A stretch of DNA of 64,000 nucleotides, from NCBI GenBank assembly GCA_934271655.1, contig CAKQRW010000009.1, positions 4,704 through 68,703 on the forward strand, in the 5' to 3' direction. This DNA is from an uncultured Bacteroidaceae bacterium. Lineage in GTDB: Bacteria > Bacteroidota > Bacteroidia > Bacteroidales > Bacteroidaceae. Below are positions 53,229 to 61,183 of the stretch, piece by piece (within the stretch, counting starts at the first letter, position 1; every line of letters begins with the position of its first letter). The notes beneath the pieces were generated by a model that was given only the letters and a program-made list of their open reading frames with translations, was not told the origin of the DNA and ran no database searches. Position numbers and translations under genes: made by a program.

Positions 53229-54569
53229 TTATACGATGCCCTGAGCCATCATGGCGTTAGCCACCTTCATGAAGCCGGCTACATTGGCGCCCTTGACGTA
53301 GTTTACATATCCGTCTGGCTCTGTGCCATACTTCACGCAGTTCTCGTGGATGTTCTCCATAATCCAGAGGAGCTTCTTGTCAACCTCCTCAGCCGACCAT
53401 GAGAGACGCTCTGAGTTCTGTGACATCTCAAGACCTGACACTGACACGCCACCTGCGTTTGATGCCTTGCCTGGAGAGTAAAGGAGCTTAGCCTCCTGGA
53501 ACACCTTGATGGCAGCAGGAGTGGTTGGCATGTTTGCGCCCTCGCACACTGCGATGACACCATTGGCAACAAGAGCCTTTGCTGCCTCCTCGTTCAACTC
53601 GTTCTGAGTTGCGCATGGGAGAGCGATCTGAGCGCCCTTCTCGAACCAAGGCTTTGCGTCAGCAACATACTTGGCTGTTGGGTACTTGTCAACATACTCC
53701 TTGATACGTCCGCGGTACACATTCTTGAGCTCCATGATGTAGTCGAGCTTCTCGCGAGTGATGCCGTCTGGATCGTAGATATATCCGTTTGAGTCTGACA
53801 TTGTCATTGGGATACCACCGAGCTGGAGCACCTTCTCTGCTGCATACTGAGCTACGTTGCCAGCACCAGAGATGAGCACCTTCTTGCCCTCGATCTTGTC
53901 GTTGCGAGTGGCGAGCATAGCGCGGAGGAAGTATACTGTGCCGTAGCCTGTAGCCTCAGGACGGATGAGTGAACCACCGAATGAGAGACCCTTGCCTGTG
54001 AGCACACCTGAGTATTCACGAGTGAGCTTCTTGTACATACCGAACATGTAGCCTACCTCACGGCCACCTACGCCTATGTCACCTGCTGGCACATCTACGT
54101 CTGGTCCGATGTGACGTGTGAGCTCAAGCATGAACGCCTGGCAGAAACGCATTACCTCTGCGTTCGACTTGCCGCGTGGAGAGAAGTCTGAACCACCCTT
54201 GCCACCACCCATTGGGAGTGTAGTGAGCGAGTTCTTGAATGTCTGCTCAAACGCAAGGAACTTCAAGATTCCAAGGTTCACAGAGCTGTGGAAACGAATG
54301 CCTCCCTTGTAAGGGCCAATGGCATTGTTGTGCTGCACGCGGTAACCCATATTTGTCTGGATATTACCCTTGTCGTCCATCCAAGATACACGGAACTGGT
54401 ATACTCTGTCTGGAATGCAGAGACGCTCGATAAGGTTCACCTTGTCAAACTCAGGGTGCTTGTTGTATTCCTCCTCGATAGTTCCGAGCACTTCTTCTAC
54501 CGCCTGGTGATATTCAGGCTCATTTGGGAAACGACGCTTCAGGTCTTCCAATACTTTTTTTGCGTCCAT
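53229..54569 (-). CDS. gdhA: Glutamate dehydrogenase (NADP type)
   Basis: A 446-residue enzyme, the size of the hexameric bacterial NADP glutamate dehydrogenases (E. coli GdhA 447). It makes glutamate from 2-oxoglutarate and ammonia, the main ammonia entry in rumen and gut Prevotella. The substrate region has MGYRVQHNNAIGPYKGGIRFH and the catalytic Lys124 in PMGGGKGGSDF; the dinucleotide fold starts at VLISGAGNVAQYAAEK. It is a single-gene unit with a consensus promoter and terminator. The sequence is notably rich in frequently used codons (for example GGT, AAG), as expected of a highly expressed gene. Confidence 0.97.
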   Translation of the reverse strand: MDAKKVLEDLKRRFPNEPEYHQAVEEVLGTIEEEYNKHPEFDKVNLIERLCIPDRVYQFRVSWMDDKGNIQTNMGYRVQHNNAIGPYKGGIRFHSSVNLGILKFLAFEQTFKNSLTTLPMGGGKGGSDFSPRGKSNAEVMRFCQAFMLELTRHIGPDVDVPAGDIGVGGREVGYMFGMYKKLTREYSGVLTGKGLSFGGSLIRPEATGYGTVYFLRAMLATRNDKIEGKKVLISGAGNVAQYAAEKVLQLGGIPMTMSDSNGYIYDPDGITREKLDYIMELKNVYRGRIKEYVDKYPTAKYVADAKPWFEKGAQIALPCATQNELNEEAAKALVANGVIAVCEGANMPTTPAAIKVFQEAKLLYSPGKASNAGGVSVSGLEMSQNSERLSWSAEEVDKKLLWIMENIHENCVKYGTEPDGYVNYVKGANVAGFMKVANAMMAQGIV

Positions 54570-54710
54570 GATGTGTGATACTGTTTAAAAGATTTATAAT
54601 GTGTTTATATTGTTGTCAACCTCTTTACGAACGGGAGACTGAAATTCAAAAAGCCGTGCCTCCTACTGGCATTTGCAAGCTTTGGGGCATTTGTTTTTTT
54701 ATTTCGAGTG

Positions 54711-54742
54711 CAAAGTTAATAATTTTACACTAAACCAACAAA
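54711..54742 (-). promoter_or_regulatory. Promoter of gdhA
   Basis: Minus-strand TTTG (54742-54739), 20 bases, TAACTTTG (54718-54711): a full consensus match with a leader of about 140 bases. Confidence 0.85.
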
Positions 54743-54884
54743 TCTTCTAACAAAAAATAATCTATAATCAAAAAAAAGTTGCAATTTCATTGTTTTTCGA
54801 TGCTTTTAATTGAAAAAAGCCACCGTTTTCACCACTTTCCACCTTTCATTATGCCACCCATAGGCACCAAACACATGTTTTTTA

Positions 54885-54916
54885 TTTGGCAGTTTGGCGA
54901 TTTATCTGTAATTTTG
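54885..54916 (+). promoter_or_regulatory. Promoter of the aminopeptidase P gene
   Basis: TTTG (54885-54888), 20 bases, TAATTTTG (54909-54916): a full consensus match, so the leader is only about 18 bases. Confidence 0.85.
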
Positions 54917-54938
54917 CCATGCAATAAAAAGATAAGAC

Positions 54939-56774
54939 ATGGAAACAATCAACGCTACAGAACATATCGAGGCCTTGAGAGGCCTCATGAAGAGAGAGGG
55001 CATACAGGCTTTCATCACACCAAGCACCGACCCGCACTCTGGAGAGTACGTGCCAGAGAGATGGAAGGCACGCCGCTGGATAAGCGGTTTCACTGGTTCG
55101 GCTGGCACTGCCGTGGTCACTACAGACAAGGCCGCGCTGTGGACCGACTCACGCTATTTCATCCAGGCAGAGGCACAGCTGGCTGGCACAGGCTTCACCC
55201 TGATGAAAGAGAAGATTGAGGGAACGCCTTCTATCACCGAATGGCTTGCCGACGTATTGCCTGCTGGCAGCACTGTGGCTGTGGACGGATGGGTGAACAC
55301 GGCTGACGAGGTGAGGACGCTCAAGTCTGAGCTGTCTGCCTACGGACTTCTCCTGCGCACAGACATTGACCCCTATGCCGAGATATGGACCGACCGCCCA
55401 TCTATGCCTATGAACAAGGCTTTCATACATGGACTGGAGTTTGCCGGCGAGAGCGCCTCGTCCAAGATTGGACGCATACGCCAGATACTCGGGCGGAGGG
55501 CGCTCGTGCTCTCCATGCTCGAAGAGGTGGCATGGACTCTCAATCTGCGCTCATGCGACGTGGAGTTCACTCCGTTCATGCTCGGATATGTGCTCATCAC
55601 CCCCGACCGCACATTATTATATATATGCAAGGAAAAACTGACAGACGAGGTGACAGACTACCTCCGCAGCGAGGGAGTGGAGACAAGACCATACGAGGCT
55701 ATCACTGACGACCTGCAGGCCATGGACCTTCCGGTGATAGTGCAGTGCAGCAAGACCAACCACGCTGTATTCTCTGCCATCAAGCACCCACTGTACTGCG
55801 ATAGCCCCGTGGCACGCATGCTCATCTTCAAGAACGCTACAGAGATACAGGGCTATAGGCGCGCCATGGAAAAGGACGGTGTGGCTATGGTGAAATGGAT
55901 CAAATGGACATTGGAGAATGTGCCGAAGGGAGGACAGACCGAACTGTCGCTGTCGGCCAAGCTTGAAGCTTTCCGCGCTGAGCAGCCTCTATTCAAGGGA
56001 CCAAGCTTCGAGAGCATCATGGGCTATGCCCACCACGGAGCCATTGTCCACTACGACCCCACACCCGAGACTGACATTCCCGTCAAGGCCGAGGGACTGC
56101 TGCTCATCGACTCGGGCGGACAGTATCTCGACGGCACTACCGACATCACGCGCACACTTCCACTCGGACCTCTCACATGGGAGATGAGGCGCGACTACAC
56201 GCTCGTGCTGAAAGGATGGATACGGCTGGGCTCTGCCGTCTTCCCGAAAGGCACATGCGGCACTCAGCTCGACACGCTGGCGCGCGAGGCCATGTGGAAG
56301 TATGGCATCAACTATCTGCATGGCACAGGCCACGGAGTGGGACAGTTCATGTCGGTGCACGAGAGCATCGACATGCACCAGTTCCGCATGCAGTGGAGAC
56401 CCACACCTCTGCTGCCTGGCATGACCATCACCGACGAGCCTGGCATCTACATCGAGGGCAGCCACGGTGTGCGGCACGAGGACACTATGCTGGTGGTGAA
56501 CGCTGAGTTCTCTTCTGAGCATGGCAAAGCCACATCGCCAACATGCCACCCTTGCCATGCAGCCGAGGCGCAAGGCATCACCTTCGGCCCATATTACACT
56601 TTCGAGCATCTCACCCTCTGCCCTATCATCACATCGCCCATACTTACAGACATGCTCACCGAGGAAGAGCGCGCATGGTTTAATGACTACCAGCAGACTG
56701 TCTACGACCGCCTCTCTCCCCTCCTCGACAATGAGCACAGAGACTGGCTGCGCGAGGCTACGGCTGCTATATGA
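54939..56774 (+). CDS. Aminopeptidase P family Xaa-Pro peptidase
   Basis: A 611-residue cytoplasmic protein of the long, XPNPEP1-like type with two N-terminal creatinase-like domains (about 8-150 and 155-305) and a C-terminal pita-bread metallopeptidase domain (about 310-540). It removes an N-terminal residue in front of proline. Metal ligands appear in IDSGGQY and GTTDITR (Asp), GTGHGVG (His), TDEPGIY (Glu) and FEHLTLCPI (Glu). The start is fixed by the promoter 18 bp upstream. Confidence 0.93.
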   Translation: METINATEHIEALRGLMKREGIQAFITPSTDPHSGEYVPERWKARRWISGFTGSAGTAVVTTDKAALWTDSRYFIQAEAQLAGTGFTLMKEKIEGTPSITEWLADVLPAGSTVAVDGWVNTADEVRTLKSELSAYGLLLRTDIDPYAEIWTDRPSMPMNKAFIHGLEFAGESASSKIGRIRQILGRRALVLSMLEEVAWTLNLRSCDVEFTPFMLGYVLITPDRTLLYICKEKLTDEVTDYLRSEGVETRPYEAITDDLQAMDLPVIVQCSKTNHAVFSAIKHPLYCDSPVARMLIFKNATEIQGYRRAMEKDGVAMVKWIKWTLENVPKGGQTELSLSAKLEAFRAEQPLFKGPSFESIMGYAHHGAIVHYDPTPETDIPVKAEGLLLIDSGGQYLDGTTDITRTLPLGPLTWEMRRDYTLVLKGWIRLGSAVFPKGTCGTQLDTLAREAMWKYGINYLHGTGHGVGQFMSVHESIDMHQFRMQWRPTPLLPGMTITDEPGIYIEGSHGVRHEDTMLVVNAEFSSEHGKATSPTCHPCHAAEAQGITFGPYYTFEHLTLCPIITSPILTDMLTEEERAWFNDYQQTVYDRLSPLLDNEHRDWLREATAAI

Positions 56775-56832
56775 TGCTGGCTCTGGCCATGCTCACGCAT
56801 AAGAAGCCGCTCTGATTTATTCTGGAACAAAC

Positions 56833-56997
56833 AGGGGTGCTCATAAAGTATCCTATCAAAGCATGTGCTCATAAAGTATCATACAAGTAGGTGCTATAAA
56901 GTATCCTATCAAGAAGGTGCTATAAAGTATCCTATCAAAGCATGTGCACATAAAGTATCATACAAGTAGGTGCTCACACATCTTGAGCACCTGCTTG
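56833..56997. repeat. 26-28 bp repeat array ending in a hairpin
   Basis: About six units share ATAAAGTATC, CTATCAA or ATACAAG, and GTGCT. Spacing is 26-28 bp. The last unit runs into an inverted repeat (CAAGTAGGTGCTCA at 56963-56976 with TGAGCACCTGCTTG at 56984-56997) without a T run. The string AAGTAGGTGCTCACA is also the left end of the element at 33665. Confidence 0.85.
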
Positions 56998-57040
56998 TCC
57001 TATTAAGTTGACCCACTAAAACAAACAGATCACACTCATC

Positions 57041-57646
57041 ATGATAAACTATCTCAAAGGCAAACTCACCGAACTGCTCCCAGCCCAAGCCACAGTGGAA
57101 TGTGGCGGCGTGGGATACGCACTCAGCATCAGCCTCAACACCTACTCGGCCATACAGGGCAAGGAGGATGTGTTACTATATGTATACGAAGCTATCCGCG
57201 AAGACGCATGGACGCTCTACGGATTTGTCACCAAGCAGGAGCGAGAGCTCTTTCTCTTGCTCATCAGCGTCAGCGGCATCGGAGGCAACACGGCCCGCAC
57301 CATGCTCAGCAGCTTCTCCGCTCCCGAACTGGCCTCTCTCATCCTCGACGGCAATGAGAAGATGCTCAAGACGGTCAAGGGGCTCGGGGCCAAGACTGCA
57401 CAGCGCATCATCGTCGAACTGCGTGACAAGGTGGCTTCGCTCGGGATGGAGACGGCCGAACTCTCTGCCGAGGCATCAGCCTCTGCCGACATATCACACA
57501 GCGAGGTGTACAGCGAGGCCGTAGATGCGCTCAAGATGCTCGGCTTCTCGCCTGCTCCTGCCGCCAAGGTGGTCAAGGCCATCCTCAAGGACGAACCATC
57601 GGCTCCTGTGGAGAAGGTCATTAAGATGGCGCTGAAGATGCTGTGA
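57041..57646 (+). CDS. ruvA: Holliday junction branch migration protein RuvA
   Basis: A 201-residue protein with the three RuvA domains: an OB fold at 1-63 (MINYLKGKLTEL, CGGVGYALSIS), two helix-hairpin-helix motifs around 70-130 (VSGIGGNTARTML, VKGLGAKTAQRIIVEL), and the C-terminal RuvB-contact domain from about 150 (SEVYSEAVDALKMLGF). RuvA binds four-way DNA junctions and directs RuvB. ruvB and ruvC are not adjacent. It ends at the shared terminator at 57731. Confidence 0.96.
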   Translation: MINYLKGKLTELLPAQATVECGGVGYALSISLNTYSAIQGKEDVLLYVYEAIREDAWTLYGFVTKQERELFLLLISVSGIGGNTARTMLSSFSAPELASLILDGNEKMLKTVKGLGAKTAQRIIVELRDKVASLGMETAELSAEASASADISHSEVYSEAVDALKMLGFSPAPAAKVVKAILKDEPSAPVEKVIKMALKML

Positions 57647-57727
57647 CACTATGAATGGCATCACAATAATTCACCCACGGCACACCGCCAAATGATTCAC
57701 CACACAAGCCATCATAGCATGACAAAA

Positions 57728-57775
57728 GAAAAAAAGTCTCCCGACGTCCTTTCTGACATCGGGAGACTTTTATTT
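57728..57775. terminator. Bidirectional terminator between ruvA and the GGGtGRT gene
   Basis: A 13-bp stem (57732-57744 with 57759-57771, GTCTCCCGA core) with an inner GTC/GAC pair has an A run on one side and a T run on the other, serving both convergent transcripts. Confidence 0.92.
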
Positions 57776-57807
57776 TTATATATGTATCATTGCCTAAAGG
57801 CAACTTC

Positions 57808-58827
57808 TTACTTGTGGTTGAGCACGAGGTCAACATTCACAGCACATGCCACTGAGCAACCTACCATTGGGTTGTTGCCAATGCCAAGGAAGCCCATCAT
57901 CTCAACGTGTGCAGGCACTGATGAAGAACCAGCGAACTGAGCGTCTGAGTGCATGCGGCCGAGTGTGTCTGTCATACCGTAAGATGCTGGACCTGCAGCC
58001 ATGTTGTCTGGGTGAAGTGTACGGCCTGTACCGCCACCAGAAGCTACTGAGAAATATGGCTTGCCAGCGCGGATACGCTCCTTCTTGTATGTGCCGGCTA
58101 CTGGGTGCTGGAAACGTGTTGGGTTGGTAGAGTTACCAGTGATTGACACGTCTACATCTTCCTTCCACAGGATGGCAACGCCCTCGCGCACATCATCAGC
58201 GCCGTAGCAGTTGACAGCTGCACGTGGACCGTTAGAGTAAGCTGTGCGCTTTACCTCCTTGAGCTCGCCAGTGAAGTAGTCAAACTTTGTCTGAACGTAT
58301 GTGAAGCCATTGATACGTGAGATGATCATGGCAGCGTCCTTGCCAAGACCGTTGAGGATACAACGGAGTGGCTTGTCTGCTGGTCTCGACTTGTTTGCCA
58401 TCTGGGCAATCTTGATTGCTCCCTCAGCAGCAGCGAATGACTCGTGACCTGCGAGGAATGCGAAGCACTTTGTCTCTGGTGTGAGCAGACGGGCTGCGAG
58501 CTCACCATGGCCGATACCCACCTTGCGGTCGTCAGCCACTGATCCTGGGATACAGAACGACTGGAGACCCTCACCGATATAGTTGGCAGCCTCTACAGCG
58601 TCCTTAGCACCTTCCTTGAGAGCGATTGCTGTGCCTACCACGTAAGCCCACTTAGCGTTCTCGAAGCATATCATCTGTGTCTCCTCGCATGTCTTGTATG
58701 GATCAAGACCTGCCTTGTCGCAGATTGCGTTTGCTTCTTCGATAGAAGAAATACCATGCTTATTCAAACATGCGAGGATCTGCTTGATGCGGCGATCCTG
58801 TGATTCGAACTTTACTTCTCTTATCAT
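57808..58827 (-). CDS. GGGtGRT protein of unknown function
   Basis: A 339-residue cytoplasmic protein that carries the motif after which its family is named, GGGTGRT at 264-270. Other striking segments are AFLAGHESFAAAEGAIKIAQ, CILNGLGKDAAMIISRINGF and GIGNNPMVGCSVACAVNVD. Its biochemical function is unknown. The gene begins 19 bp after the NifU-like scaffold gene, and this pairing recurs in anaerobic bacteria, so the product probably works with an iron-sulfur cluster. It has many GGT, GTT and TCA codons, suggesting high expression. Confidence 0.88.
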   Translation of the reverse strand: MIREVKFESQDRRIKQILACLNKHGISSIEEANAICDKAGLDPYKTCEETQMICFENAKWAYVVGTAIALKEGAKDAVEAANYIGEGLQSFCIPGSVADDRKVGIGHGELAARLLTPETKCFAFLAGHESFAAAEGAIKIAQMANKSRPADKPLRCILNGLGKDAAMIISRINGFTYVQTKFDYFTGELKEVKRTAYSNGPRAAVNCYGADDVREGVAILWKEDVDVSITGNSTNPTRFQHPVAGTYKKERIRAGKPYFSVASGGGTGRTLHPDNMAAGPASYGMTDTLGRMHSDAQFAGSSSVPAHVEMMGFLGIGNNPMVGCSVACAVNVDLVLNHK

Positions 58828-58846
58828 ATTATATTCCTCCTATATA

Positions 58847-59548
58847 TTATTCTTTACGTGGGTCAATTGATTTAACTGCACCGTCCTCAGCCTTTGTGCG
58901 GCCGTATGTGCCTGTAACACTCTTCAGAGCCTCGTCAGCAGGAACACCCTTCTTCACAGCGTCCATGAACTTGCCCATGTGAACGAACTCGTATCCGCAT
59001 ACCTGGTTGTCTGCGTCGAGGAACATCTTTGTGATGTAGCCCTCTGTGAGCTGGAGGTAGCGAGTGCCCTTGGCCTTTGTGCCATAGAGAGTACCAGTCT
59101 GTGAGATGAGACCCTTGCCGAGGTCCTCAAGACCAGCGCCAATCATGAGGCCGCCCTCAGAGAATGCAGACTGTGTGCGTCCGTATACGATCTGGAGGAA
59201 AAGCTCACGCATGGCTGTGTTGATGGCGTCACATACGAGGTCTGTGTTGAGAGCCTCAAGGATTGTCTTGCCTGGAAGAATCTCTGATGCCATGGCTGCT
59301 GAGTGGGTCATGCCCGAGCAACCGATTGTCTCTACGAGACACTCCTCGATAACGCCTTCCTTTACATTGAGAGTGAGCTTGCACGCACCCTGCTGTGGAG
59401 CGCACCATCCTACACCGTGAGTAAGACCTGAGATGTCCTTGATTTCCTTAGCCTGAATCCACTTTCCTTCTTCTGGAATTGGAGCTGGACCATGATTAGG
59501 ACCCTTGGCTACACAGCACATTTCCTGTACTTCTTTTGAATAAACCAT
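58847..59548 (-). CDS. NifU-like iron-sulfur cluster assembly scaffold protein
   Basis: A 233-residue protein with an N-terminal IscU/NifU-type scaffold region (about 1-120): Cys pair CC at 11-12, GVGWCAPQQGACKL, and ETIGCSGMTHSAAMASEILPG. A C-terminal half of about 110 residues (GYITKMFLDADNQVCGYEFVHMGKFMD) is specific to this subgroup. It is longer than ordinary IscU (about 130). It is the first gene of a two-gene operon with the GGGtGRT gene, so it probably delivers or holds a cluster for that partner; this is inference. Confidence 0.85.
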   Translation of the reverse strand: MVYSKEVQEMCCVAKGPNHGPAPIPEEGKWIQAKEIKDISGLTHGVGWCAPQQGACKLTLNVKEGVIEECLVETIGCSGMTHSAAMASEILPGKTILEALNTDLVCDAINTAMRELFLQIVYGRTQSAFSEGGLMIGAGLEDLGKGLISQTGTLYGTKAKGTRYLQLTEGYITKMFLDADNQVCGYEFVHMGKFMDAVKKGVPADEALKSVTGTYGRTKAEDGAVKSIDPRKE

Positions 59549-59649
59549 AATTAAAATCCAATTTATTTATTAATAAAATTAGTGTTGTCAGTCGTTTCCC
59601 TTATTGAAAATTTTCCATCGGAGTGTCCTCCCCGTGTCTTTATTTCATG

Positions 59650-59657
59650 CAAAAATA
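59650..59657 (-). promoter_or_regulatory. Possible -7 element of the NifU-like/GGGtGRT operon
   Basis: Minus-strand TATTTTTG (59657-59650) lies about 100 bp upstream of the first gene. No -33 element was seen at proper spacing in this AT-rich gap. Confidence 0.35.
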
Positions 59658-59721
59658 AGAAATAAAAATAATAAGTGAGAAATAATTGGTGAAAAATCTT
59701 TTTATTGTCCCCTTTTTTTTC

Positions 59722-59749
59722 TTTGACACATCAAAAAAACGTAACTTTG
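59722..59749 (+). promoter_or_regulatory. Promoter of the DUF6055-like gene
   Basis: TTTG (59722-59725), 16 bases, TAACTTTG (59742-59749). Spacing is shorter than usual; the -7 element is a perfect match. Confidence 0.6.
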
Positions 59750-59795
59750 TGCCATCGAATTTTACGATTGGCTATAAACTTATTCACTTACAAAA

Positions 59796-61100
59796 ATGAA
59801 AAAGACAATGAAGAACAAACTTTGCTGGTGCCTCGCCACCGTCATCGCCTGCACAGCGACAGCCGACGCTTACGCCTCCGCACCATACGAGGCCACAGCC
59901 GCTGCCATTGCAGCCGACTCCGCCCAACTGACGGCCCCCTCTGGTAAGGAAATTTACATACCGAAGGATCTGCGCTCAAACGACTTCACCAGCCCCGACT
60001 CCAAGTGGAGCTTCTCACGATGCGCCTACACCGACGACATCATCGTCTTCTGGGAGAAGCCTTTCGGCAACGACCTCAGCAAGGCGCCCGACCTCGAGGG
60101 ACACAACATGAAGGTCGACCTGCCCAACCTGCTCACTCGCCTGCAAGCTTTCTACAACTATTTCAAGAACGACCTGCAGTTTATCAAGCCTGGCTCCAAC
60201 GCCGACCGCTACCGCATGATGGTCATGCTCAACTACTCGCTCGAAGGCACTGCCTACGGCGGCGACTACGACGGAGTCATCGGAGCGCTCTGGATTGCCC
60301 CCAACAGGGTGCAGGACCAGAAGCTCAACTGCATAGCGCATGAGCTCGGACACTCTTTCCAGTCTATGATAGCATGCGACAAGCAGGGCGAGAGCTGGGG
60401 AGGAGGAGGCATCTTCGAGATGGCAAGCCAATGGATGCTCTTCAACGTCAATCCCGACTGGCCCACCGACGAGAATTTCCACTGGCGAGCTTTCATCGAC
60501 AACGCCAACCTGCGCTTCCTCGACGGAGAGAATATCTACCACTCGCCTTACCTCCTCGAATACTGGAGCATGAAGCACGGTCTCACCGTCATCGCCGACC
60601 TCTTCCGCGCTGGCAAGCCCGGCGACGACCCTGCTTCCACCTACATGAAGATGTTCCACCTCTCCAACCGCGACTTCGCCATCGAGGCGGCCGACTGCTA
60701 CTCGCGCCTCATCACATTCGACTTCCCCGGCAAGCATGAGGCCAACAAGAAATACAGCGGCGAACTGCTCAACGACAAACCGCTGCAGACCTTCGGTGCC
60801 AATGTCATCAAGCTCGACACCAAGGGAAAGAAGAGCCTCACTGTCAAGTTCCACGGCGACAAGAATGATGGCTTCGCCTTCCGCATCGTCACCGTCAACG
60901 GCAAGCAGGAAGCTTCCTACAGCGACATATGCACCAAGGCCAACGGCAAACTGAAGATGGACATCCCGGCTGACGCCAAGGACGCTTATCTCGTCGTCAC
61001 AGGTTATCCGCTCGGCGAGTACAAGCCATACAACTTCAATCCATACAGCCACGAGAAGCCCGAGACACCACACGTGTACAAATACTCCTTTAGCTACTAA
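59796..61100 (+). CDS. Secreted zinc-metallopeptidase-like protein (DUF6055-like)
   Basis: A 434-residue protein with a signal peptide (about 1-28). The zinc-binding motif HELGH is at 182-186 (AHELGHSFQSM), and a likely third ligand is Glu in GGGGIFEMASQW, the layout of gluzincin-like enzymes and of DUF6055 proteins. The C-terminal 110 residues are a beta-sandwich (KKSLTVKFHGDKNDGFAFRIV). It may cut glycoproteins or peptides, but no substrate can be named. It lies 83 bp upstream of GH97 on the same strand, so the two are probably cotranscribed. Confidence 0.82.
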   Translation: MKKTMKNKLCWCLATVIACTATADAYASAPYEATAAAIAADSAQLTAPSGKEIYIPKDLRSNDFTSPDSKWSFSRCAYTDDIIVFWEKPFGNDLSKAPDLEGHNMKVDLPNLLTRLQAFYNYFKNDLQFIKPGSNADRYRMMVMLNYSLEGTAYGGDYDGVIGALWIAPNRVQDQKLNCIAHELGHSFQSMIACDKQGESWGGGGIFEMASQWMLFNVNPDWPTDENFHWRAFIDNANLRFLDGENIYHSPYLLEYWSMKHGLTVIADLFRAGKPGDDPASTYMKMFHLSNRDFAIEAADCYSRLITFDFPGKHEANKKYSGELLNDKPLQTFGANVIKLDTKGKKSLTVKFHGDKNDGFAFRIVTVNGKQEASYSDICTKANGKLKMDIPADAKDAYLVVTGYPLGEYKPYNFNPYSHEKPETPHVYKYSFSY

Positions 61101-61114
61101 CACACACAACCCCC

Positions 61115-61165
61115 ATGGCTCTGGCGCTCCGGCCAGACTTCTTCTGCCCAAGGTTCCAGAGCCAT
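61115..61165 (+). other. Inverted repeat between the DUF6055-like and GH97 genes
   Basis: ATGGCTCTGG at 61115-61124 pairs with CCAGAGCCAT at 61156-61165, loop 31 bases, no T run. It may be an RNA-processing or stability hairpin within the operon. Confidence 0.5.
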
Positions 61166-61183
61166 ACATATTACTATATATAT

